From Ancylobacter novellus (lineage in GTDB: Bacteria; Pseudomonadota; Alphaproteobacteria; Rhizobiales; Methylopilaceae): a stretch of DNA of 64,000 nucleotides. The notes under the pieces were generated by a model. It worked only from the letters and a program-made list of their open reading frames with translations, searched no databases and was not told where the DNA came from. Positions 55,563-63,067 of the stretch are shown piece by piece. The DNA is taken from the NCBI GenBank assembly GCA_003241695.1, contig QFPN01000002.1:434001-498000 (forward strand), given 5' to 3'. Within the stretch, counting starts at the first letter, position 1; each line of letters begins with the position of its first letter. The translations under genes were made by a program, and so were the position numbers.

Positions 55563-56678
55563 ATGAGCAAAATCCCCTTCAACCTCCTTGCGACAGACGG
55601 CGCCGCGCGCACGGGCGAACTCGTCTTTCCGCGCGGAACGATCCGCACGCCGGCCTTCATGCCGGTCGGAACCGCGGGGACCGTCAAGGCGCTCTACGCC
55701 GACCAGGTGGCGGCGACAGGCGCCGACGTGGTGCTGGGCAACGTCTACCACCTGATGCTGCGTCCGGGCGCGGAGCGGGTGGCGGCGCTCGGGGGCCTGC
55801 ACGCGTTCATGCGCTGGGACAAGCCGATCCTGACCGACTCGGGCGGCTTCCAGGTGATGTCGCTCTCGGCGCTGCGGAAGCTCGACCGCGACGGCGTGAC
55901 GTTCCAGTCCCACATCGACGGCTCGACGCATCGCCTGACGCCCGAGCGCTCGATCGAGATCCAGCGGCTGCTCGGCGCCGACGTCTCGATGCAGTTCGAC
56001 GAATGCGTGCGCCTGCCCGCTCCGCGCGAGGACGTCGAGCGCGCCATGCGGCTGTCGCTCGACTGGGCGGAGCGCTCCAAGGCCGCGTTCGGCGCGCCGG
56101 AGGGCAGGGCGCTGTTCGGCATCGTGCAGGGCGGCGACCTGCCCGACCTCAGGCGGGTCTCGGCGCGGGCTCTGGTCGATATCGGTTTCGACGGCTATGC
56201 GGTCGGCGGGCTCGCGGTCGGGGAGCCGCAGGACGTCATGCTCGCGACGCTCGCCGAAACCACGCCCGAGCTGCCTGCGGGCCGTCCACGCTACCTGATG
56301 GGCGTCGGCACGCCCGACGACATCCTGAAGTCGATCGCGCTCGGGATCGACATGTTCGACTGCGTGATGCCGACCCGCGCCGGCCGCCACGGCCAGGCCT
56401 TCACCCGCTTCGGCCGCATGAACCTCAAGAACGCCCGCTTCGCCGAGGATCCGCGGCCGCTCGACGAGACGAGCGATTGTCCCGCCGCCAGAGACTATTC
56501 GCGCGCTTACCTCCACCACCTTGTAAAGTCGGGCGAGATCCTCGGCATGATGCTGCTGAGCTGGGCGAACGTGGCCTACTACCAATCCCTGACCGCGGGC
56601 GCCCGCGCCGCCGTGACCGAGGAGCGATACGCGGACTACATGGCTGAGACGACGGAGCGCTGGAATGCCGGCGGCTGA
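55563..56678 (+). CDS. tgt: tRNA-guanine transglycosylase Tgt
   Basis: Tgt exchanges G34 for preQ1 in tRNAs with GUN anticodons. The 371-residue TIM-barrel protein has TDSGGFQVMSL (Asp92), the nucleophile Asp263 in GIDMFDCVMPTR, and GIVQGGD. The usual zinc ligands C-x-C-x2-C...H are largely lost: the segment reads S304-D-C306-P-A-A309, and the histidine position is Ala335. Homologues from related bacteria that I recall look similar, so this may be a clade feature rather than damage. Confidence 0.95.
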   Translation: MSKIPFNLLATDGAARTGELVFPRGTIRTPAFMPVGTAGTVKALYADQVAATGADVVLGNVYHLMLRPGAERVAALGGLHAFMRWDKPILTDSGGFQVMSLSALRKLDRDGVTFQSHIDGSTHRLTPERSIEIQRLLGADVSMQFDECVRLPAPREDVERAMRLSLDWAERSKAAFGAPEGRALFGIVQGGDLPDLRRVSARALVDIGFDGYAVGGLAVGEPQDVMLATLAETTPELPAGRPRYLMGVGTPDDILKSIALGIDMFDCVMPTRAGRHGQAFTRFGRMNLKNARFAEDPRPLDETSDCPAARDYSRAYLHHLVKSGEILGMMLLSWANVAYYQSLTAGARAAVTEERYADYMAETTERWNAGG

Positions 56679-56844
56679 CGGTTCGGCATAAAAGTCTTGT
56701 CACGTCTTTGAAAAACGCGGAGAACCCGGACGGAACGCTTCGCGGCCGACGTCAATATTTAGAACTGTTTGAGAGTCGTGTTCCGACATCGATCTGAAAC
56801 AGTGGAACGCGAGGCTGCGCCCGAGACTTTACAGCGGGACGCGG

Positions 56845-56866
56845 GCCGGGCTCCCCCGAGCCCGGC
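56845..56866. repeat. REP-like palindrome
   Basis: GCCGGGCTC and GAGCCCGGC pair perfectly around CCCC and are followed by GATGACGG. It lies just upstream of the type I secretion ABC gene (start 56887) and resembles the copies at 35865 and 47008. Confidence 0.7.
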
Positions 56867-56886
56867 GATGACGGATTGAGACGCCG

Positions 56887-58632
56887 ATGGCGCAGTCGAG
56901 AACGGAAGAGGGCGACGGCGCCCGGATCCTGAGGTCGGTTCGCGGCGAGCTGCGGTCCGCGATCGGGCTGCTCGCAGTGTTCTCGATCGCGATCAACCTG
57001 CTGCTGCTCGTGCCCTCGCTCTACATGATGCAGGTCTACGACCGCGTGCTGCGGAGCGGCGTGGTCGAGACGCTGGTCTACGTCACGCTGATCGCCGCCG
57101 GCGCGATCGCCGTCTACGCCGCGCTGGAGGCGCTGCGCCTGCGCGCCCTCGCGCGGGTCGGCGAGTGGGTCGAGGACACGCTGTTCGAGCCGGTCTTCGC
57201 CGCCGCCATGGGCGCCGAGCGCGGCATGGTGAAGTTCGGCGCGCAGGAAGGCGCGCCCTTCAACGATCTGCGGCTCGTGCGCAGCTTCCTGTCGGGTCCG
57301 ACGCTTCCCTCGCTCTGCGACGTGCCGTGGATGCCGCTGTTCCTGTTCGGCTGCACCCTCATCCATCCCTATCTCGGCCTGCTCGGCCTCGTCTTCGCGA
57401 TCCTGATCGTCGGTCTAGCGCTCATCAACGACCGCGGCACCAAGCCCGCGACCGAGAAGGTGCAGCAGAGCCACCAGGAGGCGCAGCGCGTGCTCGCCGA
57501 GGCCGCCCGCAACGTCGACACGGTCGCGGCCATGGGCCTCGCCAAGCCGCTGGCGCAGAAGGCGAGCCAGGCGAACGCGCTCTCCATGACGCTGCTCGCC
57601 GAGGCGAGCGACCGCGGCTCGGTGATGGTCGGCTCGGGCAAGTTCCTGCGCGTCGTCGCGCAGATCATGACGCTCGCGCTCGGCGCCTGGCTCTCGCTCG
57701 AGGGCCACATCACGCCGGGCGGCATGATCGCGAGCTCCATCCTGCTGTCGCGCGCGCTCGCGCCGCTCGACCAGTCGATCGCGGCGTGGCGGGGCCTGCA
57801 GCAGTGCCGCCTCGCCTGGAAGCGCATCGAAGCGCTGCTGAACGCCGCCGGCGCCACGATCGAGGACCCGATCGCGCTGCCGACGCCCGAAGGACGCGTC
57901 TCGCTCGAGGGCGTGACCGTGGTCGCGCCGGGCGGCGACAAGGTCATCCTCAACGGCGTCACGATGCAGATCGCGCCGGGCGAGAGCGTCGCCTTCATCG
58001 GGCCGTCGGGCTCGGGCAAGTCGACGCTCTGCCGCGCGATCGTCGGCTCGCGCCAGCCGCATCGCGGCAAGGTCAGGCTCGACGGCGGCGACGTCATGCT
58101 GTGGCGCGACGACCAGCGCCGCAAGCATGTCGGCTATCTCGCGCAGGGGACGGAGCTGTTCTCCGGCCGCGTCCGCGACGTGATCGCGCGCTTCGACGAG
58201 CCCGACGACGCGGCGGTGGTCGCGGCCGCGAAGCTCGCCGGCTGCCACGAGCTGATCCTCGGCCTGCCGCAGGGCTACGACACGATTTTGGCCAACGGCG
58301 GCGCGATGCTGTCCGGCGGGCAGCGGCAGCGCATCGCGCTCGCCCGCGCGGTCTACGGCGACACGCGCCTCGTCGTGCTCGACGAGCCGAACGCCAGCCT
58401 CGACGGCGAGGGCGAGCGGGCGCTCGTCAACTGCATCGCGGCGCTGAAGGAGCGGAAGGTGACGGTCGTGATCGTGACCCACAAGCCGTCGCTCGCGCAT
58501 CTCGCGACCAAGGTCGCCGTGATGCAGAACGGCCAGCTCAAGAAGCTCGGACCGGCGACCGACGTGCTGCGCGAGCTCGTCGCGCCGGCCGCCGCGGAGA
58601 ACGTTCGTTCGATCCCGGGAGCGGCTCGATGA
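56887..58632 (+). CDS. Type I secretion ABC transporter ATPase/permease (PrtD family)
   Basis: The 581-residue inner-membrane protein has a membrane domain (residues about 20-320, starting LLAVFSIAINLLLLVPSLYMM) and an ABC domain with Walker A GPSGSGKST, signature LSGGQRQR and Walker B LVVLDEPN. PrtD-type exporters form a tripartite channel with a HlyD adaptor and TolC to send RTX proteins straight out of the cell. Its stop overlaps the HlyD start (ATGA). The RTX protein at 44752 is a candidate substrate. No TolC gene is in the window. Confidence 0.93.
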   Translation: MAQSRTEEGDGARILRSVRGELRSAIGLLAVFSIAINLLLLVPSLYMMQVYDRVLRSGVVETLVYVTLIAAGAIAVYAALEALRLRALARVGEWVEDTLFEPVFAAAMGAERGMVKFGAQEGAPFNDLRLVRSFLSGPTLPSLCDVPWMPLFLFGCTLIHPYLGLLGLVFAILIVGLALINDRGTKPATEKVQQSHQEAQRVLAEAARNVDTVAAMGLAKPLAQKASQANALSMTLLAEASDRGSVMVGSGKFLRVVAQIMTLALGAWLSLEGHITPGGMIASSILLSRALAPLDQSIAAWRGLQQCRLAWKRIEALLNAAGATIEDPIALPTPEGRVSLEGVTVVAPGGDKVILNGVTMQIAPGESVAFIGPSGSGKSTLCRAIVGSRQPHRGKVRLDGGDVMLWRDDQRRKHVGYLAQGTELFSGRVRDVIARFDEPDDAAVVAAAKLAGCHELILGLPQGYDTILANGGAMLSGGQRQRIALARAVYGDTRLVVLDEPNASLDGEGERALVNCIAALKERKVTVVIVTHKPSLAHLATKVAVMQNGQLKKLGPATDVLRELVAPAAAENVRSIPGAAR

Positions 58633-59987
58633 CCGACCAGATCTCCGGACCGGACTACGCCGGCGCGCCGCCCGACATGCGGTCCCGGTCGCCGCGGCTT
58701 GCGACCCGGCTGCGCGGGGTCGCGATCGCGGGCGGCGTCGTCATCTTCGGCTTCATGGGCGGCTTCGCGGTCTGGGCCTCGACCGCTCCGCTGTCGGCCG
58801 GCGCCGTCGTCAGGGGCGCGGTCGGCCCCGAGGCGAGCCGCAAATCGGTGTCGCATCTCGAAGGCGGCATCGTGAGCGAGATTCTCGTCCGCGACGGCGA
58901 CTTCGTGCACAAGGGCCAGCCCCTCGTGACGCTCGAACGCACGCAGGCGCTCGCGGCGGTGGGACAGGTGCGCAACACCATGTCCCGGCGCGAGGCGGAG
59001 GCGGCCCGGCTCGCGGCGCAGGTCGCGGGCGCCAGCGAGATCGACTTCTCCAGGGCGATCGCCGAAGCGCAGGGCGACCCGACCTTTCCGGACTTCGTGC
59101 GGGGCCAGCAGGCGCTGTTCGAGTCGAGCGTGAAGGGGCTGAAGGAGAAGCAGGAGCTTCTGCGGACGCAGATCGAGAAGCTCGGCGCGCAGATCGCCGG
59201 CGCCAACGACAAGATCGCGGGCTCGACCGAGCAGCGCGGGCTGATCGACGTGCAGCTCGACGACATCCGGGCGCTGATGGAGAAGGGCCTCGCCCGCAAG
59301 CCCCAGATGCTCGAGCTGCAGCGCCGCCGATCCGAGCTCGACACCGAGATCGCCGCGCTGAAGGCGGACATCAAGCGCGCCGAGATCGAGAAGGTCGAGA
59401 AGCGCATCACGCTCGACAACGCCGAGACCACCTTCCTCAACGAAGCCTCGACCGAACTCGCCAAGGCGCGCTCGGAGATCGCCGGCATGGCGGCGAAGCT
59501 CGAGGCCAGCGCCGACATCCTCACGCGCACGCAGGTCACGGCGCCGGAGACCGGCTACGTGCTGAACAGCCAGGTGAAGACCGTGGGCGGCGTGGTGCGG
59601 CCTGGCGTCGAACTGATGCAGATCGTTCCCACCGAGGGCGACCTCGTCATCGAGGGCCGCGTCTCGCCGCAGGACATCCGCAACATCGAGACGGGACAGC
59701 CGGCGCGCGTGTCCTTCACCACCTTCCCGATGCGCGACATGCCGATGATCCCCGGCCGCGTCATCAACGTGGCGGCCGACGCGCTGAAGGACGAGCAGAC
59801 CCGCGAGACCTATTACACCGCCAAGGTGGCGGTCGATCGCGCGGCCTTCGCGGCCTACGCCCGCGTCGAGGACATGAAGCCGGGTTCGCCCGTGGAGGCG
59901 TATGTCGAGGCGCGCAAGCGCGTCGCGATGGAGTATTTCCTCGAGCCGGTGATCCACTCCTTCCGGCGCAGTTTCCGCGAGCAGTAA
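58629..59987 (+). CDS. Type I secretion membrane-fusion protein (HlyD/PrtE family)
   Basis: The 452-residue protein has a short cytosolic N-terminus, one membrane segment (GVAIAGGVVIFGFMGGFAVW), a lipoyl-like strand RKSVSHLEGGIVSEILVRDGDFV, long coiled-coil helices (about 150-310) and a second lipoyl half TRTQVTAPETGYVLN. It bridges the ABC exporter and an outer-membrane channel. It overlaps the ABC gene by 4 nt. Confidence 0.93.
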   Translation: MTDQISGPDYAGAPPDMRSRSPRLATRLRGVAIAGGVVIFGFMGGFAVWASTAPLSAGAVVRGAVGPEASRKSVSHLEGGIVSEILVRDGDFVHKGQPLVTLERTQALAAVGQVRNTMSRREAEAARLAAQVAGASEIDFSRAIAEAQGDPTFPDFVRGQQALFESSVKGLKEKQELLRTQIEKLGAQIAGANDKIAGSTEQRGLIDVQLDDIRALMEKGLARKPQMLELQRRRSELDTEIAALKADIKRAEIEKVEKRITLDNAETTFLNEASTELAKARSEIAGMAAKLEASADILTRTQVTAPETGYVLNSQVKTVGGVVRPGVELMQIVPTEGDLVIEGRVSPQDIRNIETGQPARVSFTTFPMRDMPMIPGRVINVAADALKDEQTRETYYTAKVAVDRAAFAAYARVEDMKPGSPVEAYVEARKRVAMEYFLEPVIHSFRRSFREQ

Positions 59988-60102
59988 GGGCGGCGAGGCG
60001 AGAAAGCGGGGCGGATCCGGAAGGCGAAAGGCCGGAACCTCCGTCGCGCTGGGCGGTTCAGGAAGACAGCGGCCGGATTGGCCGCGCTTCCCGGAGGACG
60101 CC

Positions 60103-60600
60103 ATGACCGACACGCCGGACGCCAAAAAGATCTACGACCTGATGGAGGAGATCGGCGTCTGCATGCTGACGTCGAACTCGGGAAGCTCGCTGCGGGCGAG
60201 GCCCATGCATGCCGAGGTCGACCGCTCGTCCGGCGCGCTGTCGTTCCTGACTGACGCCCGCCATCACAAGGACGAGGAGATCGCCGCAGACCCAGAAGTC
60301 TGTCTCGCCTTCGCCAGTCCGAAATCCCAGGACTACGTCTCGGTTTCGGGACGCGCCGAAATCTCGAACGACCGCGCCGCGATCGAGCGTCGCTTCAACG
60401 AGATGGCGAAGGTCTGGTTTCCCGAAGGCGCGCAGGACCCGAACGTGCGGCTGCTGATCGTGCGCCCCCACGCGGGCGAATATTGGGACGGGAAGTCCAA
60501 CCCGATCGCGGTCGCCGTCGAGATGGTCAAGGCGCGGATGTCGAGCGAGCGCCCGGATCTCGGCGAGAACCGAAAGGTGGCGATGGGAGGTGGCCGATGA
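60103..60600 (+). CDS. Pyridoxamine 5'-phosphate oxidase-like flavoprotein (general stress type)
   Basis: The 165-residue split-barrel protein contains MLTSNSGSSLRARPMHAEVDR and GALSFLTDARHHKDEEIAADP, and an FMN-site-like YVSVSGRAEISNDR. It matches general-stress PPOX proteins. The reaction is unknown. Its stop overlaps the next small gene (ATGA). Confidence 0.85.
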   Translation: MTDTPDAKKIYDLMEEIGVCMLTSNSGSSLRARPMHAEVDRSSGALSFLTDARHHKDEEIAADPEVCLAFASPKSQDYVSVSGRAEISNDRAAIERRFNEMAKVWFPEGAQDPNVRLLIVRPHAGEYWDGKSNPIAVAVEMVKARMSSERPDLGENRKVAMGGGR

Positions 60601-60782
60601 CCGGCGGCCTTCCTGCGCCCGACGTTCCGCCGCCGGGCGGGCCGGTGACGCCGCCGCCCATGCCCGATGAGGCGCCGGTCCGGGATCCGGACATTGTGCC
60701 GAACCCCGATCCCGATCTCGACCCGTCGATCGACGAGCCGACCCCGCCTGCGCAGCCGTTGATCGACCCGCCGCAGCGTTGA
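60597..60782 (+). CDS. Proline-rich small protein (61 aa)
   Basis: The frame begins at ATG 60597, overlapping the flavoprotein stop by 4 nt. Almost all residues are Pro, Asp, Gly or Val (VPPPGGPVTPPPMPDEAP, DIVPNPDPDLDPSIDEP), so it should be disordered. Coupling to the upstream gene supports translation. Function unknown. Confidence 0.6.
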   Translation: MTGGLPAPDVPPPGGPVTPPPMPDEAPVRDPDIVPNPDPDLDPSIDEPTPPAQPLIDPPQR

Positions 60783-60792
60783 ACGGATCGCG

Positions 60793-62109
60793 CTACTTGC
60801 TGACGCGCAGGTTCGAGAGCGAGTCCGCGATGCGCTGGAAGGACGCGGCGAGTTCGGTCTCGTTGGTCGCGTCGAAGTAGAAGGACGTGGAGGTGGCGCA
60901 CGCCTGCAGGAGCGCCTTCGTCGTGGTTCCAGGATTGTTGAAGGCGATTGTGTAAACGATGATGCTGTTCGTCTTCATGCTGTTGCAGACAGTTTTCAGT
61001 CGAGTGTTGAGTTCGGTCACGGCGGTGGACGCGTTGGACGTGCCGAGTTTTTTATCGGATAGCCACTGATAAGCAGTATAGATGCTTGACGACATCGTAT
61101 TGTCGCCATCGGTCATGAGGACGATGGCTTTCTGCATTTTGTCGGTGTTGTAGGCGAGCGGAAGCGTGGTGCCTTTCCAGGCCGTGCTGCCCCAATAGCC
61201 TCGCCAGTTCGGCGACAGCATCCGCCAGCCCCAGACCGCGCCGAGATTGATGTGCGTGTTGCCGGCGGCGTTCATTGCCGTGATGGCGGCTTTCGTGACG
61301 CTCTTGACGTTGCTGGGCGGGGAAACGGCGCTCGGGCAGTAAAGTCCGCCGCCTGAATTTGGGTAATAATAGTCGTTGAAATAGTAGCTCGACGCGGACG
61401 GCGGCTGGTCGGTCTGGTCGTATCCGCTGCCGCGCGCCATCACGCAGCCCTTCCAGACGGATTTCGACGCATTGGTGAAATTGACCCAGCTCGACCGCGT
61501 CGTGCCGATGTTCACCGTCTGCGAGAACGGCACGACCGACATGAACAGGTTCTCCGCCGTCGTGTCCGTGCCGAACAGGGTGTCCACGAGGTTGTTCGCC
61601 GCCGACTTGAGCGCGGTCATGCTGCCCGACATGGACCCGGTGGTGTCGAGCACCAGGGCGACCTCGAGGCCGGTCGTCTTCCGCTTGATCTCCGAGGAGG
61701 CGGACACCTTCATGACGTTCGAGCCGACGATCCTCATGAAGGCGGTCGGCACCGTCGCGCTCGCCGACAGCGTGATGGTCGTCTTGTCCGTCGAGACCAC
61801 AGCCTTGACGGAACTGCCGTCGACGGTCGCGCCGGCGTAGCCCGATTTGAAATTCGCGGTGACGTATCGCAGCGCCTCGGCGTTGTAGTCCGACGTGCCG
61901 CTGAGCTTGGCGCCGACCGCGAGGCCGGCGGCGTCGAGGGCGTCGGACAACCGCGCCTTGACCAGCGTCCCGCGGCCGACGTCGACCGCGAAGCCCGTGG
62001 CGAGGATCAGCATGACGAAGCCGAGGCCGATGATCGGCGCCACGGCGCCGTTCTCGTCACGCGTGAAACGGGGCGAACGCCGCCCCCCAAGCTTCAGGAC
62101 CGAGCCCAT
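60793..62109 (-). CDS. TadG-like protein with von Willebrand A domain
   Basis: The 438-residue protein has an N-terminal TadE/TadG membrane helix (ENGAVAPIIGLGFVMLILATGFAVDVGRGTLV, in pieces) and a vWA domain with the metal-site motif DTTGSMSGS and a later LMTDGDN. TadG-like proteins belong to tight-adherence (Tad) pilus loci, but no other tad gene is near. The vWA part is long and rich in Ser/Tyr, suggesting a surface or adhesion role. Confidence 0.85.
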   Translation of the reverse strand: MGSVLKLGGRRSPRFTRDENGAVAPIIGLGFVMLILATGFAVDVGRGTLVKARLSDALDAAGLAVGAKLSGTSDYNAEALRYVTANFKSGYAGATVDGSSVKAVVSTDKTTITLSASATVPTAFMRIVGSNVMKVSASSEIKRKTTGLEVALVLDTTGSMSGSMTALKSAANNLVDTLFGTDTTAENLFMSVVPFSQTVNIGTTRSSWVNFTNASKSVWKGCVMARGSGYDQTDQPPSASSYYFNDYYYPNSGGGLYCPSAVSPPSNVKSVTKAAITAMNAAGNTHINLGAVWGWRMLSPNWRGYWGSTAWKGTTLPLAYNTDKMQKAIVLMTDGDNTMSSSIYTAYQWLSDKKLGTSNASTAVTELNTRLKTVCNSMKTNSIIVYTIAFNNPGTTTKALLQACATSTSFYFDATNETELAASFQRIADSLSNLRVSK

Positions 62110-62483
62110 GGGTCACCAACATCCCTGAGAGTTCAGAGAGTAAGTCCGCGAATACCGCTTCCGGAGTGTTAATTCGATCGAAGAAACAGAGGTTTTTACA
62201 TAAACGCCGCGACATTTACCTTACGAATGGCTTTACAGCTTCGAAGGCTTTTATCGAAAGATGATTTGACTCAAGACGTTGGCAGACAGATGCGTGATCG
62301 GAGGCGTGACGCCCATCGACTCGTCACGTTCGCTGTGAACGGACGTCCGGCGCTCTTGAGCGGGGGATCGGATCAAGCGGGAGGGCCGACAGGTCTCGAC
62401 GTCGCCGTCGAAAGCGGGCGACGACGAAGGGGCTCGCGCGCCGGCCCGCACGATGCTACAGGGACGCGCCCGCTTCGTCGGGA
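62110..62483. other. Gap between tadG-like gene and tRNA-Lys
   Basis: These 374 bases include an AT-rich stretch (about 62130-62230) upstream of the minus-strand tadG-like gene, suitable for its promoter. An 89-codon plus-strand frame at 62227-62493 runs into the tRNA and has no ribosome-binding site. I see no other feature. Confidence 0.5.
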
Positions 62484-62560
62484 GGGCGCGTAGCTCAGCT
62501 GGTTAGAGCAACTGACTTTTAATCAGTAGGTCCTGGGTTCGAGTCCCAGCGCGCTCACCA
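62484..62560 (+). tRNA. tRNA-Lys (anticodon UUU)
   Basis: A canonical cloverleaf: acceptor GGGCGCG/CGCGCTC with one G-U pair, D loop AGCTGGTTAGAGC, anticodon stem ACTGA/TCAGT with loop CTTTTAA (anticodon TTT), T arm CTGGG-TTCGAGT-CCCAG, and encoded CCA. It decodes AAA and AAG. Confidence 0.97.
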
Positions 62561-62618
62561 TCATGCGGATCGCAGGGCGATCGGCCGCAACGGTCTTGCT
62601 TCAGAAGCCTTCGGCGTT

Positions 62619-62888
62619 TCAGTTTCCTCTGCGGATGCGAAAGACGAAAGCCGCGCCGTCTCGCTCCGTTGCGAGCAGCTCGTCGCCGGTTTCGCGCAGC
62701 AGATTCGGGACGTCGAGGCCGGCGAGCGGATCGTCGGTCGCCGCCTTGAGCTCCGCGCCGGGATCGAGGCGCAGCAGCGCCTTGCGAATCTTCAGGACGG
62801 GAAGCGGGCACCGGAGTCCCCGGAGATCGAGCCGCGCCGGCTCGATGGCCTGCTCGCCCAAATTGCGCACGGTTTCGCGATCGGCCAA
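62619..62888 (-). CDS. TusA-like sulfurtransferase
   Basis: TusA family proteins carry a persulfide on the Cys of the CPxP motif and hand sulfur to tRNA, molybdenum-cofactor or formate-dehydrogenase maturation. The 89-residue protein has LDLRGLRCPLPVLKIRKAL and a beta-alpha-beta-alpha layout. The TTG at 62888 is preferred because AAGGA lies eight bases upstream; an ATG at 62930 has no such site. It diverges from the formate dehydrogenase gene, which suggests a role in maturing that enzyme (inference). Confidence 0.85.
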   Translation of the reverse strand: MADRETVRNLGEQAIEPARLDLRGLRCPLPVLKIRKALLRLDPGAELKAATDDPLAGLDVPNLLRETGDELLATERDGAAFVFRIRRGN

Positions 62889-62951
62889 TCGGATTTTCCT
62901 TAAGTCGTTATTGAAGAAGATCTTTTGCATCGCAATGCGATTTTGAAGCGT

Positions 62952-62981
62952 TTGACATTCGAACCATTCGAACTCTAGATT
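62952..62981 (+). promoter_or_regulatory. Sigma-70-like promoter with tandem 9-mer operator-like repeat
   Basis: TTGACA (62952-62957), an 18-base spacer and TAGATT (62976-62981) form a good promoter pointing at the formate dehydrogenase gene. The region from 62956 to 62973 is an exact tandem repeat CATTCGAAC-CATTCGAAC, each copy holding the palindrome TTCGAA. A regulator bound there would cover the promoter. Confidence 0.6.
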
Positions 62982-63067
62982 TTGCGTCATGTGTCGGCGC
63001 GTGGCCGGCGAAGCGGGTTTTCTCCGTTGGGAGACGGCCCCGATGCAAGAGGGAGGATGCTTCCCCA

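Noticed and set aside
62227..62493. 89-codon frame ahead of tRNA-Lys
   Set aside because: Runs into the tRNA gene and has Arg/Gly-rich random composition.
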